From: Streptomyces sp. Ag109_O5-1
GTDB lineage: Bacteria > Actinomycetota > Actinomycetes > Streptomycetales > Streptomycetaceae
Reading direction: 5' to 3'
Assembly: GCF_003814875.1 (NCBI RefSeq)
Contig: NZ_RKQF01000001.1
Coordinates: 1,240,001-1,304,000 of the forward strand
Length of the DNA stretch: 64,000 bases
The notes beneath the pieces were generated by a model. It was not told the origin of the DNA. It saw nothing but the letters and a program-made list of their open reading frames with translations, and made no database searches. A program made the translations under genes and the position numbers. Positions 43,148 through 50,631 of the stretch are shown here, in pieces. The first letter of the stretch is position 1. Each line of letters opens with the position of its first letter.

Positions 43148-43741
43148 ATGACGCCATCCGACTTCAAGGCCGACCTTCGGACCTATCTCCAGGACGCCCG
43201 TGACGTCCTGCTGTGGAAGCTGGAAGGGCTGTCCGAGTACGACATACGCCGGCCCCTGACTCCCACGGGTACCAATCTGCTGGGCCTCGTCAAGCATCTC
43301 GCCGGTGCCGAGGCCTGGTACTTCGGGGCGGCCTTCGGGCGGCCCTTCGCCGAGGCGCCGGCGTTGTGGTTCACCGGTGACGCCGAACCCAACGGGGACC
43401 TGTGGGCGCGAGCCGACGAGACGCGTGCGGCGATCGTGGACGTGTACCGGCGGGCCTGCGCCCACTCCGACGAGACGATCGCGGCCCTGCCCCTCGACGC
43501 GGTCGGCCACCTGCCCGTCGACCCGCCGAAGGAGATCACCCTCCACCGCGTCCTCACGCACATGGTCGCCGAGAGCCAGCGGCACGCCGGTCACGCCGAC
43601 ATCGTCCGTGAGCTCGTCGACGGGGTGACAGGTCAGCGGCCCGACGGCATCAACATGGCGCCCGGCGACGCGAATGCCTGGGCGGAGCATCGGAACCGGG
43701 TGGAGCGGGCGGCCGAGGAGGCCGGGCGGGGCGACAGGTGA
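43148..43741 (+). CDS. DinB family protein (DUF664-type)
   Basis: A 197-aa four-helix-bundle protein. The three metal-binding His positions of the DinB fold are plausible in NLLGLVKHLAGAEAWYFG (about residue 50) and HMVAESQRHAGHADIVREL (about residues 140-155). Members are thiol- or metal-dependent transferases or stress proteins with unknown substrates. ATG 43148 follows GAGACT by 6 nt, with TGGACT 17 bp further upstream, again suggesting a leaderless transcript. Confidence 0.87.
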   Translation: MTPSDFKADLRTYLQDARDVLLWKLEGLSEYDIRRPLTPTGTNLLGLVKHLAGAEAWYFGAAFGRPFAEAPALWFTGDAEPNGDLWARADETRAAIVDVYRRACAHSDETIAALPLDAVGHLPVDPPKEITLHRVLTHMVAESQRHAGHADIVRELVDGVTGQRPDGINMAPGDANAWAEHRNRVERAAEEAGRGDR

Positions 43742-43816
43742 ACGGAAGACGAAACGGGCTTGTCGGCTCACCGTCGTAGCTGTGCGTCCGCCGTGATCAT
43801 GCGTAGCGTCCGTGTC

Positions 43817-44233
43817 ATGCACATACGGGGTGGGATTCAGGTTCTGGTGGCCGGGCTGCTGATGGCCGCAACCGTGGCCTGCGATGCGGGGGTTCACTAT
43901 TCCGTCCCCGATACGCGGGCCGGCCACGAGACGAGCGCACGGCCCAGCGGTGCGGCAACGCCGACCTCCGCAGCCCGGCACCCCGCCGGGACCACCGCCG
44001 CCGAGCCGCCGGCTTCGAGCCTGTCGGCCATCCCCTCTGGCACCCGGTCTCGCACCGCCACCTCGGCACCTGGCCCGCCCGACTGCACGGCGCGCGACCT
44101 GGTGGCCTCGGAGGGCTACGGGGTCGGCATACGGGTGCCCGGTGACTCCAGGCCGCCGGCCCTGGCACCCGCGAAGACCATCGCCCCGTGTGACCAGGAA
44201 GTGGAAGTCACCCCCTTCGATGTCACCGCCTGA
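43817..44233 (+). CDS. Putative small lipoprotein
   Basis: A 138-aa protein, unrecognised. The N-terminus MHIRGGIQVLVAGLLMAATV is followed by ACDAG, a lipobox-like Cys at residue 22, then a Thr/Ser/Pro/Ala-rich disordered stretch. A short C-terminal domain (DCTARDLVASEGYGVGIRVP) has Cys residues that could form a disulfide. The composition suits an exported cell-surface lipoprotein. TAGCGT ends 7 nt before the ATG. No neighbour suggests a role. Confidence 0.6.
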   Translation: MHIRGGIQVLVAGLLMAATVACDAGVHYSVPDTRAGHETSARPSGAATPTSAARHPAGTTAAEPPASSLSAIPSGTRSRTATSAPGPPDCTARDLVASEGYGVGIRVPGDSRPPALAPAKTIAPCDQEVEVTPFDVTA

Positions 44234-44278
44234 CCCGCAGCATCCCCCGTCACCGCGTGAGCCGGCGTTCCCGGCCGG

Positions 44279-44848
44279 TCAGCCGTTCCACTCCGGATCC
44301 CGTCCGCTGACGCCCAGTGCCCGCTGGAAGGCCGGGGCGTCAGCCGGTACCGCGACGGGCGGGCCGTAGCCGCCGTTGCCCCGGACCTGTTCGGCGATCT
44401 GCTCGACCGCGTCGAGCACGAGCCGCCCGGTGTCCTCGCCGAGCGAGAACGGCAGGCCCGTCGCGCGGGCCAGGTCCCAGCCGTGCACGGCGAGTTCCTG
44501 CAAGGTGATCGAGGCCACGACGACGGCCGGCATCTCCCACTCGCCGAACTGTGCGGTCCCCTCGTAGACGGCGGCGTCCGACCAGACGTCCGCGGTCCGG
44601 CCCAACGCGTCGACAAGGGCGCTCGGCGACCCGGCCGGCGCATGGTCGGACGGGGCTTGCCTGCGGGCGGCCCGTTCGGCGGTCAGCAGCGTGCTGTTGA
44701 GGTGGTCGACCAGGTCGGCGACGGTGAACTTCGCGCAGGGAGTGGGTTCCCTGAGCAGTTCTTCGCGGACCCCGGCGACCGTGGCGGTGACGGCGTCGGC
44801 ACACTCCCGGATGCCGGACCTCAGGGCGTCGTACTGGGTGGTGTTCAT
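44279..44848 (-). CDS. TIGR03086-family (maleylpyruvate isomerase-like) metal-binding protein
   Basis: A 189-aa DinB/MDMPI-fold protein. The family block TPCAKFTVADLVDHLNSTLL (His of the metal site, about residue 48) and ITLQELAVHGWDLARATG (second His, about residue 122) fit TIGR03086. The function is unknown; some relatives use mycothiol. It is divergent from an ArsR/SRPBCC pair, and an operator dyad lies between them, so it is probably under ArsR control. Confidence 0.87.
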   Translation of the reverse strand: MNTTQYDALRSGIRECADAVTATVAGVREELLREPTPCAKFTVADLVDHLNSTLLTAERAARRQAPSDHAPAGSPSALVDALGRTADVWSDAAVYEGTAQFGEWEMPAVVVASITLQELAVHGWDLARATGLPFSLGEDTGRLVLDAVEQIAEQVRGNGGYGPPVAVPADAPAFQRALGVSGRDPEWNG

Positions 44849-44888
44849 GTCTGTCTCCTCAACGGGTGAAGGCCGTCGACCCGACCTT

Positions 44889-44952
44889 CATTTTAGCCCA
44901 CACTAAAATGACTCACGCACACAGGCAAATTCAAGTGGCGACTAAAATGACT
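44889..44952. promoter_or_regulatory. ArsR-type operator region
   Basis: CATTTTAG and CTAAAATG (44889-44910) are a perfect 8-bp inverted repeat around CCCACA. A 12-bp direct repeat ACTAAAATGACT occurs at 44902-44913 and again at 44941-44952, where it includes the ATG of the arsR-like gene. The sites lie between the divergent genes and are A/T-rich compared with their surroundings. Confidence 0.65.
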
Positions 44953-45270
44953 TTCATGGATGCGGTACGGGTGGTCGCCGAGCCCCGGCGGCGCGAGATC
45001 CTGCGGCTGGTGTGGGACGCCGAGCTGTCCGCCGGTGAGATCGCCGAGCGGTTCGACGTCACGTTCGGCGCGGTGTCGCAGCACCTCAGGGTGTTGCGCG
45101 ACTCCGGCCTGGTCACCCTGCGGCAGGACGGCAAGAAACGGTTCTACCGGGCCGACCGGGAGGCGCTGGGACCGCTGGCCGCCTATCTGCAGTCCATGTG
45201 GGAGACCAAGCTGGACACGCTGGCCGAACTCGCGGAGGCGGCGGAGCGCGCGGAAGGGACGGACTCGTGA
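44947..45270 (+). CDS. ArsR-family winged-helix repressor
   Basis: A 107-aa regulator with AEPRRREILRLVWDAELSAGEIAERFDVTFGAVSQHLRVLRDSGLV (positions about 10-55), the winged-helix core, followed by RQDGKKRFYRAD, the wing. There is no CxC metal motif, so it is probably not a metal sensor. It belongs with the ArsR proteins that pair with SRPBCC enzymes. The start could be 44947 or 44956. It overlaps the next gene in a GTGA. Confidence 0.9.
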   Translation: MTFMDAVRVVAEPRRREILRLVWDAELSAGEIAERFDVTFGAVSQHLRVLRDSGLVTLRQDGKKRFYRADREALGPLAAYLQSMWETKLDTLAELAEAAERAEGTDS

Positions 45271-45704
45271 ACGACAACGCGGTCACCGTGGAGCGGACCA
45301 TCGCCGCCCGCCCGGAGACGGTGTTCTCCTTCTTCACCGACCGGGACAGGTGGCTGTCCTGGATGGGTGAGGACGGCGAGTTCAGCTTCGAGCCCGGGGG
45401 CGCCTATCGCACCAGGGTCACCGGCGAGCACGTCGCGGAGGGCCGCTTCGTCGAGATCGACCCGCCCAAGCGGCTGGTGTTCACCTGGGGCTGGGTGGCG
45501 GACGAGATGCCCGTGCCGCCCGGTTCCACCACGGTCGAGATCACCCTGGAGCCGGTCGACGGGGGCACCCTCCTGCGGCTCGTCCACCGTGGCCTGCCCT
45601 CCCAGGAGGCATGTGACGCGCACCGGGAGGGCTGGACGCACTACACGGACCGGCTGGCCACGGTGGCGGCGGGCGGCGATCCCGGCCCCGACGACCGGAC
45701 GTGA
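45267..45704 (+). CDS. SRPBCC (AHSA1-like) domain protein
   Basis: A 145-aa START-like ligand-binding protein (TIAARPETVFSFFTDRDRWLSWMG, FEPGGAYRTRV, PPKRLVFTWGW, GGTLLRLVHRGLPSQEACDAHREGW, in outline). The ArsR-SRPBCC cassette is common in actinobacteria, where the START domain probably binds or alters a hydrophobic ligand. It is translated by coupling to the arsR gene. Confidence 0.9.
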   Translation: MNDNAVTVERTIAARPETVFSFFTDRDRWLSWMGEDGEFSFEPGGAYRTRVTGEHVAEGRFVEIDPPKRLVFTWGWVADEMPVPPGSTTVEITLEPVDGGTLLRLVHRGLPSQEACDAHREGWTHYTDRLATVAAGGDPGPDDRT

Positions 45705-45762
45705 GTCGCCGCCCCTCGCTATCGCTGAGGCCGCCGCCCCAGGGGTGTCACACGTAGCCGCG

Positions 45763-46249
45763 TCACTGTACGAAGCCGAGGGCGGCCGCGCCCAGCGGCA
45801 CGTTCAGCCAGAACGTGAGCAGCCGGTAGACCAGGACCGCCGAGGTGGCGGCGCCGGCCGGCACGCCGAGCGCGGTCAGGCCCGCGATGAGGCCCGCTTC
45901 GAGCGCGCCCAGCCCGCCGGGGACCGGGGCCGCGTTGGCGAGCAGCCGGGGCGTTGGCGAGCTGCGGCAGCACGAGGTGGAGCACCAGGAAGGCGCCCGC
46001 CAGGCCCAGGAAGCTCTTCCAGGTGAACCGGGCGAGCGGGGCCGGCTTGGCGGCCGGTACGTCGCAGGCCGTGCGCACCTCGGCGGCGAGGTCGTGCATG
46101 AGGTTCGGCCGGCCGCCGGGGCGCAGGGCGGGGCGCCGGGTGCCCGCCGCGGCCTCCCGGGTGCGGGCCTGGTCGTGGCGGGCGACCTCGCGGCGGGCGG
46201 AGCCCGGGCCGATCAGGGCGAGCGGTTGCAGGTACGGCAGGCGGATCAC
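45763..46249 (-). pseudogene. Decayed flippase-like (UPF0104/lysylphosphatidylglycerol synthase TM) gene
   Basis: Two pieces of one family are visible in different frames. The upstream piece has LQPLALIGPGSARREVARHD, LMHDLAAEVRTA and LVLHLVLPQLANA. The downstream piece has APVPGGLGALEAGLIAGLTA then LGVPAGAATSAVLVYRLLTF and GFVQ-stop, the normal C-terminus. About 200 or more residues of membrane domain between them, and the N-terminal domain, are missing. The junction has a 12-bp direct repeat, GCGTTGGCGAGC (45932-45943 and 45951-45962), with a 19-bp period, so the frame is lost. The remnant begins with GTGA on the DUF1003 stop. Confidence 0.75.
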
Positions 46250-46722
46250 GTCTCCTTGGCAGGCTGGGGGCTGCCGTTCATCCGGGCGCGGTTCTCCGCG
46301 AGCAGTTCCTGGACGCGGCGCTCGACCTCCACGGGGTCGACGCCGAGGGCCCGGCCCATGTGGATGGACCACACCTCCGAGCGCACATTGGTCTCGAAGT
46401 CCAGGTCGGCGCGGACGTTCTCGCGGGCGGCCTGCCGGTTCTGACTGACCATCACGAAGGTCGACAGGAAGATCGCCTCCAGGCTGACGATCATGGTGAG
46501 CAGTCCGAAGGGGTACGGGTCCCAGACCGCGCCCGGGCCGAACACGCCCTCGTTGCAGACGATCCAGACCGTGAACCACAGGGCGTGCAGGTACACGAAC
46601 GTCATGGTCCCGGAGAAGGCGGTGATCGCGTCCGCGATGCGGTCCTGGGTTCCGCGCAGCTGTGCGAGGACGTCTTGTTCGTTCACGATCCGAAGGGTCG
46701 GCCGCTTCGGCGATGTGCTCAT
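46246..46722 (-). CDS. DUF1003 membrane protein
   Basis: A 158-aa protein with two membrane helices (TMTFVYLHALWFTVWIVCNEG and FGLLTMIVSLEAIFLSTFVMVSQN, in outline) preceded by DRIADAITAFSG, the DUF1003 pattern. The function is unknown, and it often lies near magnesium-transport-like or envelope genes. ATG 46722 has AGGAG 7 nt upstream; the GTG at 46728 is too close to that site. The next gene is a pseudogene that overlaps its stop. Confidence 0.87.
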   Translation of the reverse strand: MSTSPKRPTLRIVNEQDVLAQLRGTQDRIADAITAFSGTMTFVYLHALWFTVWIVCNEGVFGPGAVWDPYPFGLLTMIVSLEAIFLSTFVMVSQNRQAARENVRADLDFETNVRSEVWSIHMGRALGVDPVEVERRVQELLAENRARMNGSPQPAKET

Positions 46723-46836
46723 GGCCACTCTCCTGGCAGGTGTCCAACGATGATCGCAGCGTACGTCTGGTGGGCCGACGGCACCTGAGAGGGTGCCTCA
46801 CAAGGCCGTCGGGCGGGTGCGGCGCCTTCGGTGCCG

Positions 46837-46885
46837 GTCGCGCAGTTCCTCCCCCAGCCTTCGGCCGGGGGTACCCCCAGCGCCC
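46837..46885 (+). repeat. Dispersed intergenic repeat, hairpin form
   Basis: GTCGCGCAGTTCCTCCCCCA, then CCTTCGG-centred hairpin sequence, GGGGGTACCCCC and AGCGCCC. It lies between the ABC-F stop and the DUF1003 gene. The reverse complement at 14697-14745 forms the 3' end of dxs. Confidence 0.85.
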
Positions 46886-46913
46886 CTGGAGGGGCGCTTC
46901 CCAACAGGGGGTT

Positions 46914-48554
46914 TCAGCGTTCCGTCACCTTGCCCGCCGCTACTTCCAGGCGGCGGGTGACCCGGACCGCGTCCAGCATGCGGCGGTCGTGGGTCACCAG
47001 GAGGAGCGTGCCCTCGTAGGTGTCGAGGGCGGACTCCAACTGCTCGATCGCGGGCAGGTCGAGGTGGTTCGTCGGCTCGTCCAGGACCAGGAGGTTGACG
47101 CCCCGGCCCTGGAGCAACGCGAGGGCCGCGCGGGTGCGTTCGCCCGGGGAGAGCGTGGTCGCCGACCGGAGTACGTGGTCCTGCTTGAGACCGAACTTGG
47201 CGAGCAGGGTGCGGACTTCGACCGGTTCGGTGTCCGGGACGGCCGCGCAGAACGCGTCCAGCAGGGACTCGGTGCCGTGGAAGAGCTTGCGTGCCTGGTC
47301 GACCTCGCCGACCACCACGCCCGGACCGAGCGCGGCGTGCCCGGAGTCCAGCTCCACCCGGCCCAGCATCGCGGCGAGCAGCGTCGACTTGCCCGCCCCG
47401 TTCGCTCCGGTGACCGCGACCCGGTCCGCCCAGTCGATCTGCAGGGACACCGGGCCGAAGGTGAAGTCCCCGCGCCGTACCTCCGCGTCCCGCAAGGCGG
47501 CGACCACGGCGCCGGAGCGCGGGGCGGCCGCGATCTCCATGCGCAGCTCCCACTCCTTGCGGGGCTCCTCGACGACGTCCAGGCGTTCGATCATGCGCTG
47601 GGTCTGGCGGGCCTTGGCGGCCTGCTTCTCGCTGGCCTCGCTGCGGAACTTGCGGCCGATCTTGTCGTTGTCGTTGGACGCCTTGCGCCGGGCGTTCTTG
47701 ACGCCCTTGTCCATCCAGGAGCGCTGCATCTGCGCGCGGTCCTGGAGGGCGGCGCGTTTGTCGGCGTACTCCTCGTAGTCGTCGCGGGCGTGCCGGCGGG
47801 CCACGTCCCGTTCCTCCAGGTAGGCCTCGTAGCCGCCGCCGTAGAGGTTGATCTGCCCCTGGGCGAGGTCGAGTTCGAGGACCTTGGTGACGGTGCGGGT
47901 GAGGAACTCGCGGTCGTGGCTGACGACGACCGTGCCGGCGCGCAGACCGGTCACGAAGCGTTCGAGGCGTTCCAGGCCGTCCAGGTCGAGGTCGTTGGTG
48001 GGCTCGTCGAGGAGGAAGACGTCGTAGCGGGACAGCAGCAGCGACGCGAGGCCGGCGCGGGCGGCCTGGCCGCCGGAGAGGGAGGTCATCGGCTGGTCGA
48101 GGTCCACGGCCAGGCCCAGGGAGTCGGCGGTTTCCTCCGCGCGCTCCTCCAGGTCGGCGCCGCCCAGGTCGAGCCAGCGCTCCAGGCTGACGGCGTAGGC
48201 GTCGTCGGCGCCCGGTGCCTCGTCGACCAGGGCCTGGGTCGCCTCGTCCATCACGCGCTGGGCCTCGGCGACGCCGGTGCGCCGGGCGAGGAACTCGCGG
48301 ACGGTCTCCCCCGGCCGCCGCTCCGGCTCCTGGGGCAGATGGCCGACAGTCGCGGTCGGCGGGGAGAGCCGCAGTTCGCCCTGCTCGGGGGCGGTGAGTC
48401 CGGCGAGCAGCCGGAGCAGCGTGGACTTGCCCGCGCCGTTGGCACCGACGAGACCGATCACGTCTCCGGGCGCGACGACGAGGTCGAGCCCGGAGAAGAG
48501 CGAGCGGTCGCCGTGCCCGGCGGCGAGGTTCTTTACGACGAGGGTGGCAGTCAT
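46914..48554 (-). CDS. ABC-F family ribosomal/antibiotic-resistance-type ATPase
   Basis: A 546-aa duplicated ATPase without membrane domains. Walker A sites are GANGAGKST (about residues 37 and 388), the signatures LSGGQAARAGLASLLL and LSPGERTRAALALL, and the Walker B sites LLDEPTNDLD and LDEPTNHLD. The interdomain linker with RAQMQRSWMDKGVKNARRK (about residues 265-285) is typical. ABC-F proteins act on the ribosomal E site; whether this one protects against an antibiotic is not visible. Confidence 0.92.
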   Translation of the reverse strand: MTATLVVKNLAAGHGDRSLFSGLDLVVAPGDVIGLVGANGAGKSTLLRLLAGLTAPEQGELRLSPPTATVGHLPQEPERRPGETVREFLARRTGVAEAQRVMDEATQALVDEAPGADDAYAVSLERWLDLGGADLEERAEETADSLGLAVDLDQPMTSLSGGQAARAGLASLLLSRYDVFLLDEPTNDLDLDGLERLERFVTGLRAGTVVVSHDREFLTRTVTKVLELDLAQGQINLYGGGYEAYLEERDVARRHARDDYEEYADKRAALQDRAQMQRSWMDKGVKNARRKASNDNDKIGRKFRSEASEKQAAKARQTQRMIERLDVVEEPRKEWELRMEIAAAPRSGAVVAALRDAEVRRGDFTFGPVSLQIDWADRVAVTGANGAGKSTLLAAMLGRVELDSGHAALGPGVVVGEVDQARKLFHGTESLLDAFCAAVPDTEPVEVRTLLAKFGLKQDHVLRSATTLSPGERTRAALALLQGRGVNLLVLDEPTNHLDLPAIEQLESALDTYEGTLLLVTHDRRMLDAVRVTRRLEVAAGKVTER

Positions 48555-48589
48555 CAGAACGCCGATCCTAATGTCCGCGCGCCCGGAGG

Positions 48590-49612
48590 TCAGCGCGTCA
48601 CCGCCTCCACCAGCACGCTTCCGGAGGTCCGGGCGACCACGAAGGACCCGCCCCTGGCCGCCTTGCCGTCCAGGGGGATGTGGTGGTGACCGGGTTCCAG
48701 GACGCCGTCGAAGAGCTCATGGGTGCGGGGGCGGGAGAGGAGGTCGAGACGGTACGCCGTGACGCGGACCCGGCAGGGCGAGCTGATCTCGATGCCGGCC
48801 GCGCCGTCGGCGGCGACCAGTCCGGTCAGCCTGCGCTGTGGGAGCGGGCTGCGGTCGAGGGCGTGTTCGACCTGGGCGACGAGGAGGGGGACGATCGGGG
48901 CGAGCCCGTCGACGTAGGGGACCTCAAGGCCCGCCTGTTCGAACGCCCGGCGTACGGTGGCCCGCTCGGCCTCGCCGGCGGTGGGGCCGAAGGCGACGGC
49001 GCCGTAGCCGCGCAGCTCCTCGGCGGGCACGCCCTCGGTGTCGCGGGCGATGTCGGCGCCGATGCCGATGGTCCGCAGGGCGGCGGCCAGTCTGGCGAGG
49101 AGGGCGACGCGGGCGCCGATGAGCAGGACGCGGCGGCCGGGCGCCGGTCCGCTGTCTTCGAGGAGGGCGCCGAGGGCGGCGCGGTACTCGGTGCCGTGGA
49201 AGCGGAACGGTCCGATGCCGTGGTAGCCGTTGAGTTCCAGGTCGGCGTGGTCGGCGGTCTGCCAGGCGAAGTCCCGCCAGATGTAGTCGTCACCGTCCTG
49301 CTCGATGACCGCGGTGACCGCACCGCAGGCCAGGTCCTCGCACTCGGGGCAGCCGTAGATCACGTAGCGGTCGCCGGGCAGCGGTGCGCCGGACTCCAGT
49401 AAGAGGCTGCGGACCTGGGCGGTGAAGATCGCGGGCGGGACGTCGGAGGCGAGCGGGGAGACGGCGTCCAGGTCGGAGAGCTGGAACAGCAGCGGGTGTC
49501 CGTCGACGATGAAGTCCACGAAGTCCCGGTGGATCCGGTAGCCGCCGTCGGCGAGAACGCCGCCGGCGCGCATCGCCGGGGCCAGGCCGAAGGTCGCGTA
49601 TGCGGCAGACAT
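48590..49612 (-). CDS. Conserved hypothetical protein with Rossmann-like segment
   Basis: A 340-aa protein common in Streptomyces, sometimes called oxidoreductase. The N-terminal half has DFVDFIVDGHPLLFQL, a CPECEDLACGAVTAVIE segment with three Cys that might bind metal, and DDYIWRDFAWQTAD. The middle (RRVLLIGARVALLARLAAAL) resembles a Rossmann beta-alpha unit, but the glycine motif is incomplete. I do not assign a function. It is divergent from the FAD oxidase, with 65 bp between starts. Confidence 0.7.
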   Translation of the reverse strand: MSAAYATFGLAPAMRAGGVLADGGYRIHRDFVDFIVDGHPLLFQLSDLDAVSPLASDVPPAIFTAQVRSLLLESGAPLPGDRYVIYGCPECEDLACGAVTAVIEQDGDDYIWRDFAWQTADHADLELNGYHGIGPFRFHGTEYRAALGALLEDSGPAPGRRVLLIGARVALLARLAAALRTIGIGADIARDTEGVPAEELRGYGAVAFGPTAGEAERATVRRAFEQAGLEVPYVDGLAPIVPLLVAQVEHALDRSPLPQRRLTGLVAADGAAGIEISSPCRVRVTAYRLDLLSRPRTHELFDGVLEPGHHHIPLDGKAARGGSFVVARTSGSVLVEAVTR

Positions 49613-49677
49613 GCTGTGAGTATCCCCAGATCGGGACGATCTGAGCGCGGCATGACATATTCCGCTAGCGTCCCTGC

Positions 49678-50625
49678 ATGAACCGTGAGCTGAGTGACGA
49701 GGTGATCGTGGTCGGCGCCGGGGTCGTCGGGCTGACCACGGCGGTGGTGCTGGCCGAGGCCGGGCGCCGGGTGCGGGTGTGGGCGCGGGAGACCGGCGGG
49801 CGTACGACCTCGGCGGTCGCCGGTGCACTGTGGTGGCCGTACCGCATCGAGCCGGAGGCGCTGGCCGGGAAATGGGCACTCGCCTCCCTTGTCGTGTACG
49901 AGGAACTGGCGGACCGGCCGGAGCAGACGGGCGTACGCCTGGTCGAGGGCGTACACGGCGGTCTGCGGCTGGACACGCTGGGTCCGTGGGCGGCCCGGGT
50001 GCCGGGGCTGGCCGAGACGGACGAAGGTCTGTCGGCGCGGCTGCCGTTGATCGACATGCCGGTCCATCTGGCCTGGCTGCGGGAGCGGTTGGGCAGGGCG
50101 GGCGGGACGGTCGAGGAGCGGGTGGTGACCGGGCTGGCCGAGGTGCCCGCGCCCGTCGTGGTCAACTGCACGGGGCTCGGAGCCCGTTCACTGGTTCCGG
50201 ATCCGGCGGTGCGTCCGGTGCGCGGGCAGCTGGTCGTGGTGGAGAACCCGGGGATCACCACCTGGTACACGTCCGAGGACGAGGCCGAGGGGGGCGCCTC
50301 CGCGTATTTCTTCCCGCAGCCCGGCGGTCTGCTGCTCGGGGGTACGGCGGAGGAGGACGCCTGGTCCCCGGAACCGGATCCGGACATCGCGGCGGGGATC
50401 GTGGCGCGGTGTGCGGCGGTCCGGCCGGAGATCGCCGGGGCGCGGGTGCTGGAGCACCGGGTGGGGCTGCGGCCGTACCGGAGCGCCGTCCGGCTGGCGC
50501 GCGAACTCCGGCCGGACGGGCGGGTGCTGGTGCACAACTACGGGCACGGCGGGGCCGGGGTCACGGTGGCCTGGGGATGTGCCCGGGAGGCGGCCGGGCT
50601 GGTGGATGCCGGCCCGGCCGCCTGA
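49678..50625 (+). CDS. D-amino-acid-oxidase-like FAD oxidoreductase
   Basis: A 315-aa DAO-family flavoenzyme. VIVVGAGVVGLTTAVVLAEAG at residues 9-29 binds FAD. VNCTGLGARSL and PVRGQLVVVENPG follow, and the C-terminal RVGLRPYRSAVRLARE and NYGHGGAGVTVAWGCA complete the DAO pattern, so it probably oxidises D-amino acids to keto acids and H2O2. TAGCGT ends 6 nt before the ATG, pointing to a leaderless transcript. It converges on the S15 peptidase, with 6 bp between stops. Confidence 0.9.
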   Translation: MNRELSDEVIVVGAGVVGLTTAVVLAEAGRRVRVWARETGGRTTSAVAGALWWPYRIEPEALAGKWALASLVVYEELADRPEQTGVRLVEGVHGGLRLDTLGPWAARVPGLAETDEGLSARLPLIDMPVHLAWLRERLGRAGGTVEERVVTGLAEVPAPVVVNCTGLGARSLVPDPAVRPVRGQLVVVENPGITTWYTSEDEAEGGASAYFFPQPGGLLLGGTAEEDAWSPEPDPDIAAGIVARCAAVRPEIAGARVLEHRVGLRPYRSAVRLARELRPDGRVLVHNYGHGGAGVTVAWGCAREAAGLVDAGPAA

Positions 50626-50631
50626 GGGGGA

